Shown here: positions 25,309 through 33,678 of the stretch, one piece after another
Position numbering within the stretch: position 1 is the first letter of the stretch
Layout of the letters: each line of letters begins with the position of its first letter
Origin: Betaproteobacteria bacterium
Lineage (GTDB): Bacteria; Pseudomonadota; Gammaproteobacteria; Burkholderiales; SG8-39
Reading direction: 5' to 3'
NCBI GenBank assembly: GCA_005884455.1
Contig: VBCH01000212.1
Location: 1-56,697, forward strand
DNA length: 56,697 nt
Translations under genes and position numbers: made by a program
The notes under the pieces: generated by a model
Database searches by the model: none
What the model saw: only the letters and a program-made list of their open reading frames with translations
Told to the model about the DNA's origin: nothing

Positions 25309-25337
25309 GTTTCGAGGGTCTCGGACGACCCCGAAAC
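25309..25337 (-). terminator. Strong hairpin between aroQ and accB
   Basis: GTTTCG (25309-25314) pairs with CGAAAC (25332-25337) and GGGTC (25316-25320) with GACCC (25327-25331), leaving one bulged A and a 6-nt loop. It begins 6 bases beyond the aroQ stop in the direction of transcription. There is no T-run after it, so it may act as an attenuator, processing site or Rho-assisted stop more than as a simple terminator. Confidence 0.55.
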
Positions 25338-25343
25338 GAGCTA

Positions 25344-25820
25344 TCAGTTTGAGTGCAAGGCGAACTGCAGCGCGAACTCGTATCCTCGACTTCCCAGTCC
25401 GCAGATCGTACCCACGGCGAGGTCGGAAAAGTACGAATGGCGCCGGAACGGTTCCCTGGAGTAGATGTTCGACAGATGCACCTCGAGAAACGGAATCGCG
25501 ACCGCTGCCAGAGCGTCGCGCAACGCCACGCTGGTGTGAGTCAGGCCTCCGGGATTGACGATGATCCACGAAATTCCCTGGTTCTTGGCCGCATGCACGC
25601 GTTCTATCAAAGCTCCCTCATGGTTGCTTTGAAAAGTCTCCAGAGCGGTTCCCTCGCGCTTTGCGATGCGACTGAGGTTCTTGTTGATGCTCGCAAGAGA
25701 TTCCTTTCCGTAGATCCCGGGCTCGCGGGTACCCAGCAAGTCGAGGTTGGGCCCGTGAATGATCAGGATTCTTCTTGATGTCTGCGAGCGTACGCCCAAC
25801 GCGCGCTTTGGCTTGGACAT
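25344..25820 (-). CDS. aroQ: Type II 3-dehydroquinate dehydratase
   Basis: This 158-residue shikimate-pathway enzyme converts 3-dehydroquinate to 3-dehydroshikimate. Motifs include [19 protein letters not shown] with the catalytic Tyr at its end, [14 protein letters not shown], the substrate loop [17 protein letters not shown] and [17 protein letters not shown]. The usual family text is NPGAYTHTS, so GGL is a mild variation. ATG at 25820 is chosen; the first 16 residues are an ordinary basic lead. It precedes accB on the same strand as in many proteobacteria. Confidence 0.95.
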   Translation of the reverse strand: MSKPKRALGVRSQTSRRILIIHGPNLDLLGTREPGIYGKESLASINKNLSRIAKREGTALETFQSNHEGALIERVHAAKNQGISWIIVNPGGLTHTSVALRDALAAVAIPFLEVHLSNIYSREPFRRHSYFSDLAVGTICGLGSRGYEFALQFALHSN

Positions 25821-26135
25821 GAAGGGAGTTTGGGGCCGATGTCGGAACTTGTCTAGTGTTCGGCGTAGTTCGAACACAGATGAGAGAGTTCGTGCGGTCG
25901 GAAAGCCGGTGGTCACCGCCGAGAGCTAACAGAGCGATCAAGCAGCCAGAGCGTCAGGCCGGCCCCCAACCAAACCCAAAGCGATCAATGCAGTTAACGT
26001 AAAATGACCACGTGATGTGGACATTTCGGTTCTGTTCGATACACGTTTTTCCACCGGAAGAGCCCGTATTTTGCTCGAAACGGCGCAATCTGCCGGGTTT
26101 TCTTGCTCCCAGACCCGGGGACGTAGACGAACCCC
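25821..26135. other. Gene-free interval upstream of aroQ (315 bp)
   Basis: No credible gene lies here. It is more AT-rich at 25975-26060 than its neighbours and should carry the promoter of the minus-strand aroQ-accB-accC-prmA run. The only clear structure is the palindrome at 25856-25877. Short frames crossing it have no homology that could be recognised, and no tRNA or small-RNA fold was evident by eye. Confidence 0.5.
25856..25877. promoter_or_regulatory. Palindrome upstream of aroQ
   Basis: GTGTTCG (25856-25862) and CGAACAC (25871-25877) are perfect inverted arms separated by 8 bp, about 36 bp before the aroQ ATG. It may be a dimeric repressor site or a leader hairpin for the fatty-acid/aromatic operon. 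No regulator is encoded nearby to assign it to. Confidence 0.4.
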
Positions 26136-26750
26136 TCAGTTGCCGCCTTGGGAGAGCAGTTGTGCGACCGCTTGAATCCCGGCGCGCTCGATCGGACGGC
26201 CAGCCAAAGTCGACTTTAGCGTACTGCGCTCTTCCTTCAGGGTGTAGATCGCCAGATTGACCGGCACCCCTTGCCAATCGAGCTTCAGCACCGGCACGGC
26301 ACGCGCCTGGTCGCCCGCGAAGTGGCGGTGGTCGGAAACATCGTACGCAATATTGCGGTTCAAGAGGAAAAGCTCGACGGCCTTGCCATCATCGGTGAAC
26401 AGCTGCAGGTCGATATCGCTATATCGCCCGGCCGTGCCCTTCAGCACCGCACCCGCGAGGTAAGGGCGGAACTGCTCAAGCAGTCGCATTGCCTCGAGTG
26501 CGCACTCGCGCAGGTAGTGGATGCGCTCGCGCTGCTCCTCGCCTTGATAGAGCGACTGGTAGGCCCGCAGCTCCACCTCGATCTCCTCGTTTTTCGGCAG
26601 CGCCTGGGTGTCCTCTGCCCCCAGCTGCCGGGCGGCTTTGCGTTTGGCGAGGGCAAAATCATCGAGCCCGTCCTCGGCCATCATGCGCGCGGCGGCCGCA
26701 GCTATGCGCACGCGCATTTGCTGCTGCTTGAACTTGCTTTCTTTCGGCAT
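26136..26750 (-). CDS. Nucleotidyltransferase-fold protein
   Basis: This 204-residue protein has a helical N-terminal half (lysine/arginine-rich, FALAKRKAARQLG), then a nucleotidyltransferase-like motif, KGTAGRYSDIDLQLFTDD, at about residues 109-126, and LDWQGVPVNLAIYTLKEE later. The DxD-type SDID pair is the expected metal site, but the leading Gly-Ser is Gly-Thr. The family occurs beside mpl in betaproteobacteria and is sometimes misnamed a muramate ligase. Its substrate is unknown. It is divergent from mpl, 105 bp away. Confidence 0.75.
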   Translation of the reverse strand: MPKESKFKQQQMRVRIAAAAARMMAEDGLDDFALAKRKAARQLGAEDTQALPKNEEIEVELRAYQSLYQGEEQRERIHYLRECALEAMRLLEQFRPYLAGAVLKGTAGRYSDIDLQLFTDDGKAVELFLLNRNIAYDVSDHRHFAGDQARAVPVLKLDWQGVPVNLAIYTLKEERSTLKSTLAGRPIERAGIQAVAQLLSQGGN

Positions 26751-26855
26751 GGAGAAGAGCGGGCGGGAGTCGGACCATGATACCGCAGCCGGAAAACGCA
26801 GCGAAGTAGGCTAGAATCATTCCCTTTTTCAGCCGCGCCTGCGACCTTCCCCGGC

Positions 26856-28238
26856 GTGCCTGCCCGCCCCTTGCACATCCATATACTCGGCGTTTGCGGC
26901 ACTTTCATGGGTGGCATTGCGGCGATCGCCAAAGTCGCCGGCCATCGAGTGACCGGATGCGACGCCAATGTCTACCCTCCGATGAGCACACAACTCGAAG
27001 CGGAGGGCATCGAGTTGACCGTAGGGTACGGTGCCGATCAAACGGCCTTGAATCCGGACATGTGGGTAATCGGGAATGTCGTGAGCCGGGGCAACCCGCT
27101 GATGGAGGCCATACTCGATCGAGGCGACCGCTATGTTTCCGGCCCGCAATGGCTCGCTGAAAATGCTCTGTCCGGCAAGCGCGTGCTTGCCGTAGCGGGG
27201 ACACATGGAAAAACGACCACTTCCTCCATGGTTGCCTGGATTCTGGAGGATGCGGGACTCGACCCGGGGTTCCTCATTGGCGGCGTTCCGATCAACTTCG
27301 GCGTATCGGCCAGGTTGGGAGCACGACCCGATTTCGTGATCGAAGCTGATGAATACGATACCGCCTTCTTCGACAAGCGTTCCAAGATGGTCCACTACCG
27401 GCCCAGGCTAGCGGTTTTGAACAATATAGAGTTCGATCATGCCGATATCTTCGCCGATCTTGCAGCGATTGAGACTCAATTCCATCATTTCGTCAGAACG
27501 ATACCCGGATCCGGCAAACTCATAGTCAACGGTGCCGACCCTGCGATTGACCGCGTCCTCGCTCGCGGCTGCTGGAGCGCGGTGGAACGGTTTGGCGTGG
27601 GCGACGGCTGGAGCGTAAATGCGGTCGGCACGGGCTGTTTCGAAATATTCGACCATGGCAGGCCCGTCGGGTTGCTCCGCTGGGACCTTCAGGGCGAGCA
27701 CAACCTTCAGAATGCGCTTGCGGCGGTCGCTGCGGCGCAGGCGGCCGGCGTCGATCCGGCGCAGGCCATCGAATCCCTCGCGGGCTTCAAGGGCGTCCGG
27801 CGCCGCATGGAACTGCGGGGTACGGTCGCGGGCGTCGCCGTTTGGGATGACTTCGCCCATCACCCGACGGCCATCGCGACAACGGTTTCAGGCTTGCGAG
27901 ACCAGGTGGGAAGGGCGCGCATTTTGGCCGTCCTCGAGCCCCGATCCAGCACCATGAGGGCCGGTCTAATGAAAGACCGCCTCTCTGCCAGTCTCGAGCA
28001 AGCGGACAGGATTTTTTGCTTTAACGCGAACCTCGGCTGGGATGTCGCAGCCGCGCTCGCGCCACTCGGCCGTCGCGCGACCATCGAGAGCGACCTAGAG
28101 CGGCTTGTCGGGGCGATCGTCGCCGAGGCGCAGCCCGGCGATCAGGTGCTTGTCATGTCGAACGGGGGATTCGGGGGTATCCACGAGCGCTTGCTCGCTT
28201 CGCTCTCCGCACGGGCGGCCCCGGCGACCGGAGCATGA
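26856..28238 (+). CDS. mpl: UDP-MurNAc:L-Ala-D-Glu-meso-DAP ligase (murein recycling)
   Basis: This 460-residue Mur ligase rejoins recycled tripeptide to UDP-MurNAc, saving new cell-wall synthesis. Motifs: HIHILGVCGTFMGGIAAIAK at the N-terminus, ATP loop AGTHGKTTTSSMVAW, EADEYDTAFFDKRSKMVHY and the C-terminal FAHHPTAIATTV. The HPT-containing motif and full length (about 450) separate Mpl from MurC. GTG at 26856 is the only start consistent with the Mpl N-terminus. The stop overlaps the YqiA-type esterase ATG. Confidence 0.95.
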   Translation: MPARPLHIHILGVCGTFMGGIAAIAKVAGHRVTGCDANVYPPMSTQLEAEGIELTVGYGADQTALNPDMWVIGNVVSRGNPLMEAILDRGDRYVSGPQWLAENALSGKRVLAVAGTHGKTTTSSMVAWILEDAGLDPGFLIGGVPINFGVSARLGARPDFVIEADEYDTAFFDKRSKMVHYRPRLAVLNNIEFDHADIFADLAAIETQFHHFVRTIPGSGKLIVNGADPAIDRVLARGCWSAVERFGVGDGWSVNAVGTGCFEIFDHGRPVGLLRWDLQGEHNLQNALAAVAAAQAAGVDPAQAIESLAGFKGVRRRMELRGTVAGVAVWDDFAHHPTAIATTVSGLRDQVGRARILAVLEPRSSTMRAGLMKDRLSASLEQADRIFCFNANLGWDVAAALAPLGRRATIESDLERLVGAIVAEAQPGDQVLVMSNGGFGGIHERLLASLSARAAPATGA

Positions 28239-28801
28239 TCGTCTACCTTCACGGATTCAACAGTTCGCCGCAGTCGGCCAAGGCACAGTATTTGAAGCGA
28301 TACCTCGATGAGCGGGGCAAGGGCGTCGAGTTCGTCTGCCCGCAGCTGCCTCACCGACCGGATCTCGCATTGGGGGTCGTTGAGGCCGAAATGGCGCAAC
28401 GGCCCAGGGAGAAAATCACGCTAGTCGGAAGCTCGCTCGGCGGATTCTATGCGACCTGGCTTGCGGAGAAGCACGACGTGCGCGCGGTGCTGATCAATCC
28501 GGCGATCGACCCGCACGTGGGCCTGCGCGCCTACCTCGGCCCGCAACAGGCCTTTCACGGCGGCGAGGGCTACGAACTCGGCGAAGAGCACCTGCGACAA
28601 TGGAAGGAACTGATCGTGAGCCGAGTGCGCCCCGAGCGCTATTTGTTGCTCGTCGAAACCGGGGACGAAGTGCTCGACTACCGAGCAGCAGTAAGAAAAT
28701 ACAGAGGCGCCAAACAGGTCGTGGTGCAAGGTGGAGACCACAGCCTTGCGAGCTTTCCCGGACAAATCCCTCTGATACTGGAATTTGCCGGAATGAATTG
28801 A
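28235..28801 (+). CDS. YqiA/YcfP-type esterase
   Basis: This 188-residue small alpha/beta hydrolase opens MIVYLHGFNSSPQSAKAQYL, where HGF is the oxyanion motif. The nucleophile elbow is LVGSSLGGFYATWL; later INPAIDPH, VETGDEVLDY (acid) and QGGDHSLAS (His) complete the triad. This family (YqiA/UPF0227) has esterase activity with unclear natural substrate. It is translated from an ATG overlapping the mpl stop, so it is coupled to murein recycling. Confidence 0.88.
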   Translation: MIVYLHGFNSSPQSAKAQYLKRYLDERGKGVEFVCPQLPHRPDLALGVVEAEMAQRPREKITLVGSSLGGFYATWLAEKHDVRAVLINPAIDPHVGLRAYLGPQQAFHGGEGYELGEEHLRQWKELIVSRVRPERYLLLVETGDEVLDYRAAVRKYRGAKQVVVQGGDHSLASFPGQIPLILEFAGMN

Positions 28802-28807
28802 GTACTA

Positions 28808-29953
28808 CTACTTCAACTTCAGCACCTTCCAGACCCCCTTTCCGTCTTCGAGCCCGTAGCGCGCTACCGCTTTTTCATCGAATCCAAACCCGAGGCCCGG
28901 CGTCTTCGGCAGAATCAGCATGCCGTCTCTCATCTTGAGCTGAGTATCAATGAGGCGCCGAAAATTGAGCACTTGGTCGTCGGGGAAGAACTCCACGTAG
29001 CGCGCGTTGGGCGTTGCCGCCACAAGGTGCGCGTGCAAGTCATGAAACCAGTGCGGGCACACGGTGACGCCGTAGCTCGACGCAGTAGCAGCAATTTTTT
29101 TCCACTCCGTAACCCCGCCGCATACCAAAGCGTCCGTCTGCAAGATTTGCGCCGCGCCCTTATCGAGGATTTCCTTGAAGTGCCAGCGCCCGCTGCCGAT
29201 CTCGCCCGTGGCAACAGTGACACGCGTGAGTTTGGTCAGGCGCGCGTGGTTGTCGATGTCGTCGGGGAAAAACGGTTCCTCGATCCAATACGGGTCGTAG
29301 AGTTCGAAGCGCTCGATGTAGCGCATGGCCGTAGGCAAATCGTGCCAGGCGTTGTTCGCATCCAGCATCAGCTCGACATCGGGTCCAATCGCGTCGCGCG
29401 CCGCTTTCACGCGCGCTTCCTCCTCCTTGGGCGAAAGCCGCCCCACTTTCATCTTCACTGCACGAAAACCGGCTTTTGCGTAGCCCGCCATTTCCTCGCC
29501 GAGCTTTCTCGGCGTCTTGCCGGGGAGATAGTAGCCGCCGCTTGCATACGCCGGCACGGCCTCATCCACCGCGGCGCCGAGATATTTGTAAAGCGGAAGC
29601 TTGGACGCGCGCGAATTCAAGTCCCAAAGCGCACAGTCCAGGATCGAGATCGCGCGCATGACGCTGCCGGCGCGTCCTTGCAGCAACGTTTCCTCGAACA
29701 TGCGCTGCCACAGGCCTTCAACGAGCAGGCTTTCGCTGTGAAGCAGGCCCGGCGCAAGCAGCTGCTCCACGGCCTGCGCGACGAGCCCCCCCCCGGAAGA
29801 GCCTGCGTAACAGAATCCGATGCCCTCGACGCCCCCCGCACTCACTTTAACGAGCCCGTAATCGCGCGCCGTAACCGTGCGCGTGGCGAAACTCGTTACG
29901 TTGTCCAGCGGAACCCGGACGGTTGCTACGGCAATCGATTCGATCTTTGCCAT
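28808..29953 (-). CDS. Enolase-superfamily enzyme (mandelate racemase/muconate lactonizing type)
   Basis: This 381-residue enzyme has the N-terminal capping domain (1-130) and TIM barrel. Catalytic and metal residues visible: the KxK motif in FRAVKMKVG, metal Asp in LMLDANNAWHD, Glu in YWIEEPFF and ATGEIGSG, and His in CPHWFHDLH. This pattern fits mandelate-racemase-like acid-sugar dehydratases or racemases rather than MLE. It is an island among housekeeping genes, convergent with the esterase and divergent from the RNase, and probably arrived as a metabolic add-on. Substrate unknown. Confidence 0.85.
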   Translation of the reverse strand: MAKIESIAVATVRVPLDNVTSFATRTVTARDYGLVKVSAGGVEGIGFCYAGSSGGGLVAQAVEQLLAPGLLHSESLLVEGLWQRMFEETLLQGRAGSVMRAISILDCALWDLNSRASKLPLYKYLGAAVDEAVPAYASGGYYLPGKTPRKLGEEMAGYAKAGFRAVKMKVGRLSPKEEEARVKAARDAIGPDVELMLDANNAWHDLPTAMRYIERFELYDPYWIEEPFFPDDIDNHARLTKLTRVTVATGEIGSGRWHFKEILDKGAAQILQTDALVCGGVTEWKKIAATASSYGVTVCPHWFHDLHAHLVAATPNARYVEFFPDDQVLNFRRLIDTQLKMRDGMLILPKTPGLGFGFDEKAVARYGLEDGKGVWKVLKLK

Positions 29954-30003
29954 TGATGGGTGATTTGGCGTCTTCGTCAGCGTAAGCGGGAGGAATGCTG
30001 CGG

Positions 30004-30009
30004 TATAAT
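30004..30009 (+). promoter_or_regulatory. TATAAT -10 element of the RNase gene
   Basis: A perfect TATAAT sits inside the longer open frame but 55 bp upstream of the preferred GTG at 30064. No strong -35 is visible at the usual spacing. Its position argues against an ATG start at 29995. Confidence 0.45.
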
Positions 30010-30063
30010 TATCGCACTCATCGGGCCGGCGCGACGCGGCTCTTTCCCGTTTGGCTCCATCTC

Positions 30064-31923
30064 GTGAACGTTCTCTACGAAGACAGCGGTGCGTTCAAGG
30101 TCGCCACGGTGCTCGCCGATAGCGACAACGCGCTTCAGGTCGAAGCGCCGCATGGGAAACGAGCCAAGATCAAGTCGAAGGACGTGCTATTGCGATTTCC
30201 GGAACCGAGCGCGGCGGATCTGCTCGCACAAGCCGAGGCGCTGGCCGGCGGCATCGACGCGGATTTTCTGTGGCAATGCTGTGGCACGGAGGAATTCGGG
30301 TTCGCCGACCTCGCGCACGAATACTGTGGCCGAGAGCCTTCAGCCGTTGAGGCAGCTGGTATTCTGGTGAAGCTGCACTCGGCGCCGATGTACTTTTACC
30401 GGAAAGGCAGGGGGCGCTATCGGGCTGCGCCGCCCGAAACCTTGCGCGCGGCGCTAGTCGGCATCGAAAGGAAGAAGCAACAGCAAGTCCAGGTTTCAGC
30501 CTGGGCTGAGCAGCTCGAGCACGGCGCATTTCCGGCAGAGTTCCGGCCGCTCCGGGAACAGCTCCTGTACAAGCCTGATCGCAACCGCGCGGAGACCAGG
30601 GCACTCGAGGAGGCCTGCGCAAAGACCGGCTTGTCGGTGGCGAAGCTTATGGAACGTTGCGCGGCGCTGCCCTCCAGCCACGATTACCACCTGAACCGAT
30701 TTTTCTACGAATACTTTCCCAAGGGAACGGATTTCCCTTTGAACCTTGAGATTGCCGAGCCTCGCGGCTTGCTGGTCGCTGAGGTCGATGCATTCAGCCT
30801 GGATGACACCGCTACAACGGAAATCGACGATGCGTTCTCGCTCACCCCTCTTGCGGGCGGCCGCTTTCGCGTCGGCATTCACATTGCCGCCCCCGCTCTC
30901 GGGTTCGCGCCCGGGTCGCCGCTCGACGCCGTGGCGCGCGAGCGGCTCTCGACCGTGTACATGCCGGGCCGCAAGATCACCATGCTGCCGCCTGAAGCGA
31001 TCGAACGGTTCTCCCTCACCGAAGGCGCCGAGCGCCCTGCGTGTTCCCTCTATTTCGATGTACGCACTGACGATTTTGCGATCGAGACCCAGCACACCCG
31101 CGTCGAGCGGGTGCGCGTTGCGGCGAACCTGCGCCATCAGGCGGTCGAGGAGCTTGATTCGGCCTTTCTTGCCGGAACGTCGCGGGCGGACATTCCCTAT
31201 TCGCGTGAACTGAACACGCTCTGGAAGTTTGCAGGCGTCCTCGAGCGGGGGCGCGGCAAATCCTCTTCGGGGCCTGAACGCCCTGACTACACCTTCCGCG
31301 TCGATGGTCACGGCGAAAACGCGCGCATCGACATCATCGAGCGTCGTCGCGGTACGCCGCTCGATAAGTTGGTGGCCGAGCTGATGATTGCGGTAAACAG
31401 CACATGGGGGAAGATGCTCGACGATCACGGTGTCGCGGCGATCTACCGGGTGCAGTCGGCCGGAAAGGTCAGGATGACCACTTCGGCCATGGTGCACCTC
31501 GGCCTGGGAATCAGCCACTATGCCTGGACGAGCTCGCCTCTGCGCCGATACGTGGATCTGGTAAACCAGTGGCAGCTCCTCGCGCTCGTCGGCGGGCACA
31601 CGCCGCCGTTTTCGCGGAATGCTGACATCATGCTAGCTGCGGTGCATGATTTTGAAACGACATATGCTTCCTACGACGAATTCCAGCGGCGCATGGAACA
31701 TTACTGGTGCCTCAGATGGCTGCTTCAGGAGGCAATCGATATTGCAGGAGCCGAAGTGGTGCGCGAAAATCTGGTCAAGTTCGACGGCTTACCCCTTTAC
31801 GCCAGGGTGCCGTCGTTGCCCGAACTCGCTCCAGGTACCGGCGTTGAAATCGCAGTGACTGAAATCGACCTCGTTGAAGCCGACCTCAAATGCGTATTTC
31901 GCCGCTGCAAGGGCATCGAGTAG
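30064..31923 (+). CDS. RNase II/R-family exoribonuclease (RNB domain)
   Basis: This 619-residue RNB enzyme degrades RNA 3' to 5'. Active-site acids lie in [20 protein letters not shown] (about residues 238-257), with the downstream [14 protein letters not shown] and [20 protein letters not shown] typical of RNB domains. The N-terminal part (about 1-200) lacks the usual cold-shock pair of E. coli RNase II, as in the betaproteobacterial subfamily. GTG at 30064 is preferred: homology begins [20 protein letters not shown], and the upstream ATG at 29995 would translate through a TATAAT promoter element. The tonB-like gene follows. Confidence 0.88.
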   Translation: MNVLYEDSGAFKVATVLADSDNALQVEAPHGKRAKIKSKDVLLRFPEPSAADLLAQAEALAGGIDADFLWQCCGTEEFGFADLAHEYCGREPSAVEAAGILVKLHSAPMYFYRKGRGRYRAAPPETLRAALVGIERKKQQQVQVSAWAEQLEHGAFPAEFRPLREQLLYKPDRNRAETRALEEACAKTGLSVAKLMERCAALPSSHDYHLNRFFYEYFPKGTDFPLNLEIAEPRGLLVAEVDAFSLDDTATTEIDDAFSLTPLAGGRFRVGIHIAAPALGFAPGSPLDAVARERLSTVYMPGRKITMLPPEAIERFSLTEGAERPACSLYFDVRTDDFAIETQHTRVERVRVAANLRHQAVEELDSAFLAGTSRADIPYSRELNTLWKFAGVLERGRGKSSSGPERPDYTFRVDGHGENARIDIIERRRGTPLDKLVAELMIAVNSTWGKMLDDHGVAAIYRVQSAGKVRMTTSAMVHLGLGISHYAWTSSPLRRYVDLVNQWQLLALVGGHTPPFSRNADIMLAAVHDFETTYASYDEFQRRMEHYWCLRWLLQEAIDIAGAEVVRENLVKFDGLPLYARVPSLPELAPGTGVEIAVTEIDLVEADLKCVFRRCKGIE

Positions 31924-32005
31924 CTCGGCGGGCAGGATACGTAAGACAAAACTCGAGAAAGAGCCTAGAATACTATGATTCGCAAAGCTTTTAGGGGTCA
32001 GAAAG

Positions 32006-32896
32006 TTGAGCGTTTCTAACGCCCTCGCGTGGCCGCAGCCGCTTGCCAGGCTGGATCCCGATTCGCGCGTGCTGGCGATGGCGCTGTCCATCTCGATCAT
32101 TCTCCACGCGATCGTGCTCTCGATCCATTTTAGGCTGCCCGACGCCCTACACAGGCTGAGCCCATCGCAGCTCGAAGTGGTGTTGGTGAATTCGAAAACC
32201 CGCTCGAGGCCGGCCCACCCCGAGGTCCACGCCCAGTCCAATCTTGACGGGGGCGGCGATACCGAGCTAGATCGTCGGGCGAAATCCCCCCTTCCGGTAA
32301 CGCTGCCGACCGAGCGCGGCTCGGACTTGAAGGAGGCCACCCGCCGCGTGCAGGAGCTGGAGGCGCGACAAAGGCAACTGCTCGCCCAAGTGCAATCTCG
32401 GAAGGAGATCGCGTCGGCAGAGCCCGAACCGCAGGCCGAGATGAAATCTCAAGTCTCTGGAGCGGATCTCGCCGAAAGCGCTTTGATCGTTGCTCGGATG
32501 GAAGCGCAAATCGCGCGTCAGATCGAGGAGTACAACAAGCGTCCGCGCAAAACCTTCGTAGGCGCGCGTGCCGCCGAGGTTCGCTACGCACTCTATGTCG
32601 AGGACTGGCGCCAGAAAATCGAGCGTATCGGGAATCTCAACTATCCCGAGAGTGCCCGCGGCAGAATCTACGGCAGCCTCAGGCTCACGGTGTCGATCAA
32701 CTCGGACGGGACGCTGGCGGCGATGGATCTCGAACGATCCTCCGGATACAAAATCCTTGACGCTGCCGCACAGCGCATCGTTCAACTCGCGGCGCCCTAC
32801 GCCAAATTCCCCAGCGACATTCGCAAGGAAACCGACATCCTGGTGATCACGCGCACCTGGCATTTCGCGCGCGGTGATAAGGTTTTCAGTGACTAG
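32006..32896 (+). CDS. TonB-family energy-transducer-like protein
   Basis: This 296-residue protein has a single N-terminal membrane helix (about 25-42, MALSISIILHAIVLSIHF). A long charged linker with coiled-coil character (about 100-180) spans the periplasm, and a TonB C-terminal domain (about 195-290) follows with YVEDWRQKIERIGNLNYPES and GSLRLTVSINSDGTL. It may pass proton-motive force to outer-membrane receptors. The start is TTG at 32006 with AGGGG eight bases upstream. No exbB/exbD lies in the window. It lies between the RNase and mtgA genes. Confidence 0.82.
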   Translation: MSVSNALAWPQPLARLDPDSRVLAMALSISIILHAIVLSIHFRLPDALHRLSPSQLEVVLVNSKTRSRPAHPEVHAQSNLDGGGDTELDRRAKSPLPVTLPTERGSDLKEATRRVQELEARQRQLLAQVQSRKEIASAEPEPQAEMKSQVSGADLAESALIVARMEAQIARQIEEYNKRPRKTFVGARAAEVRYALYVEDWRQKIERIGNLNYPESARGRIYGSLRLTVSINSDGTLAAMDLERSSGYKILDAAAQRIVQLAAPYAKFPSDIRKETDILVITRTWHFARGDKVFSD

Positions 32897-32959
32897 GAAG
32901 GGATGTGCCTTTTCTGCGGTGCGAGCTGAGCGGCCCAAGTAGCGCAAGGCACCTGCAGA

Positions 32960-33661
32960 ATGAGGCTGCTCGTTTCATTGTGGAGGATGTTCTGCTATAC
33001 CGCCGGGACGGCGGTCACCGCCTTCGCGGTCTACGAGTTCTGGTTCTTGGCGCAGATCCTGTACTGGGTCGAGAACAATCCTGTCACGACGCGAGTCATG
33101 GATGCCCGCCTGGAGGCTTTGGGACCGAACAAGCCGAGGGCGCTCGAGCAGAAGTGGACGGGTTACGAACGAATTTCGATTCACTTGAAGCGTGCCATCA
33201 TCGTTGCAGAGGACGCAAAGTTCGTCGATCACGAGGGCTTCGATTGGGAAGGCATTCAGCGGGCGATGGACAAGAACCAGCGCCGCGGGAAATTCGTCGC
33301 CGGTGGCTCGACTATTACTCAACAGCTCGCAAAGAACCTGTTTCTTTCGGGCGAGCGCAGTCTGCTGCGGAAGGGGCAGGAGGCGATCCTTACCGCGATG
33401 CTCGAATCCGCCATGGACAAGCGCCGCATTTTCGAAATCTATCTGAACGTCGCGGAATGGGGCGAAAACGTCTTCGGAGCCGAAGCCGCGGCACACCACT
33501 ACTTCGGCGTCGACGCAGCCGGTCTCGAACCCGAGCAAGCTGCGCGCCTCGCTGCGATGCTTCCGCGCCCGCGCTACTACGACCGCAACCGCAGTTCACC
33601 CTATTTGACGAGCTATAGCGAGAGCATACTGGCGCAGATGTCCGCCGCACAGGTCCCCTAG
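32960..33661 (+). CDS. mtgA: Monofunctional peptidoglycan glycosyltransferase
   Basis: This 233-residue GT51 enzyme polymerises lipid II into glycan strands. It has an N-terminal membrane anchor (about 8-30), then the GT51 motifs: VAEDAKFVDHEGFDWEG (catalytic Glu), GGSTITQQLAKNLFL and the second Glu region KRRIFEIYLNVAEWG. No transpeptidase domain follows, making it MtgA rather than a PBP1. It follows the tonB-like gene after 63 bp; in many betaproteobacteria aroE sits between these, but it does not here. Confidence 0.94.
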   Translation: MRLLVSLWRMFCYTAGTAVTAFAVYEFWFLAQILYWVENNPVTTRVMDARLEALGPNKPRALEQKWTGYERISIHLKRAIIVAEDAKFVDHEGFDWEGIQRAMDKNQRRGKFVAGGSTITQQLAKNLFLSGERSLLRKGQEAILTAMLESAMDKRRIFEIYLNVAEWGENVFGAEAAAHHYFGVDAAGLEPEQAARLAAMLPRPRYYDRNRSSPYLTSYSESILAQMSAAQVP

Positions 33662-33678
33662 GCCCGTGACTACGATTC

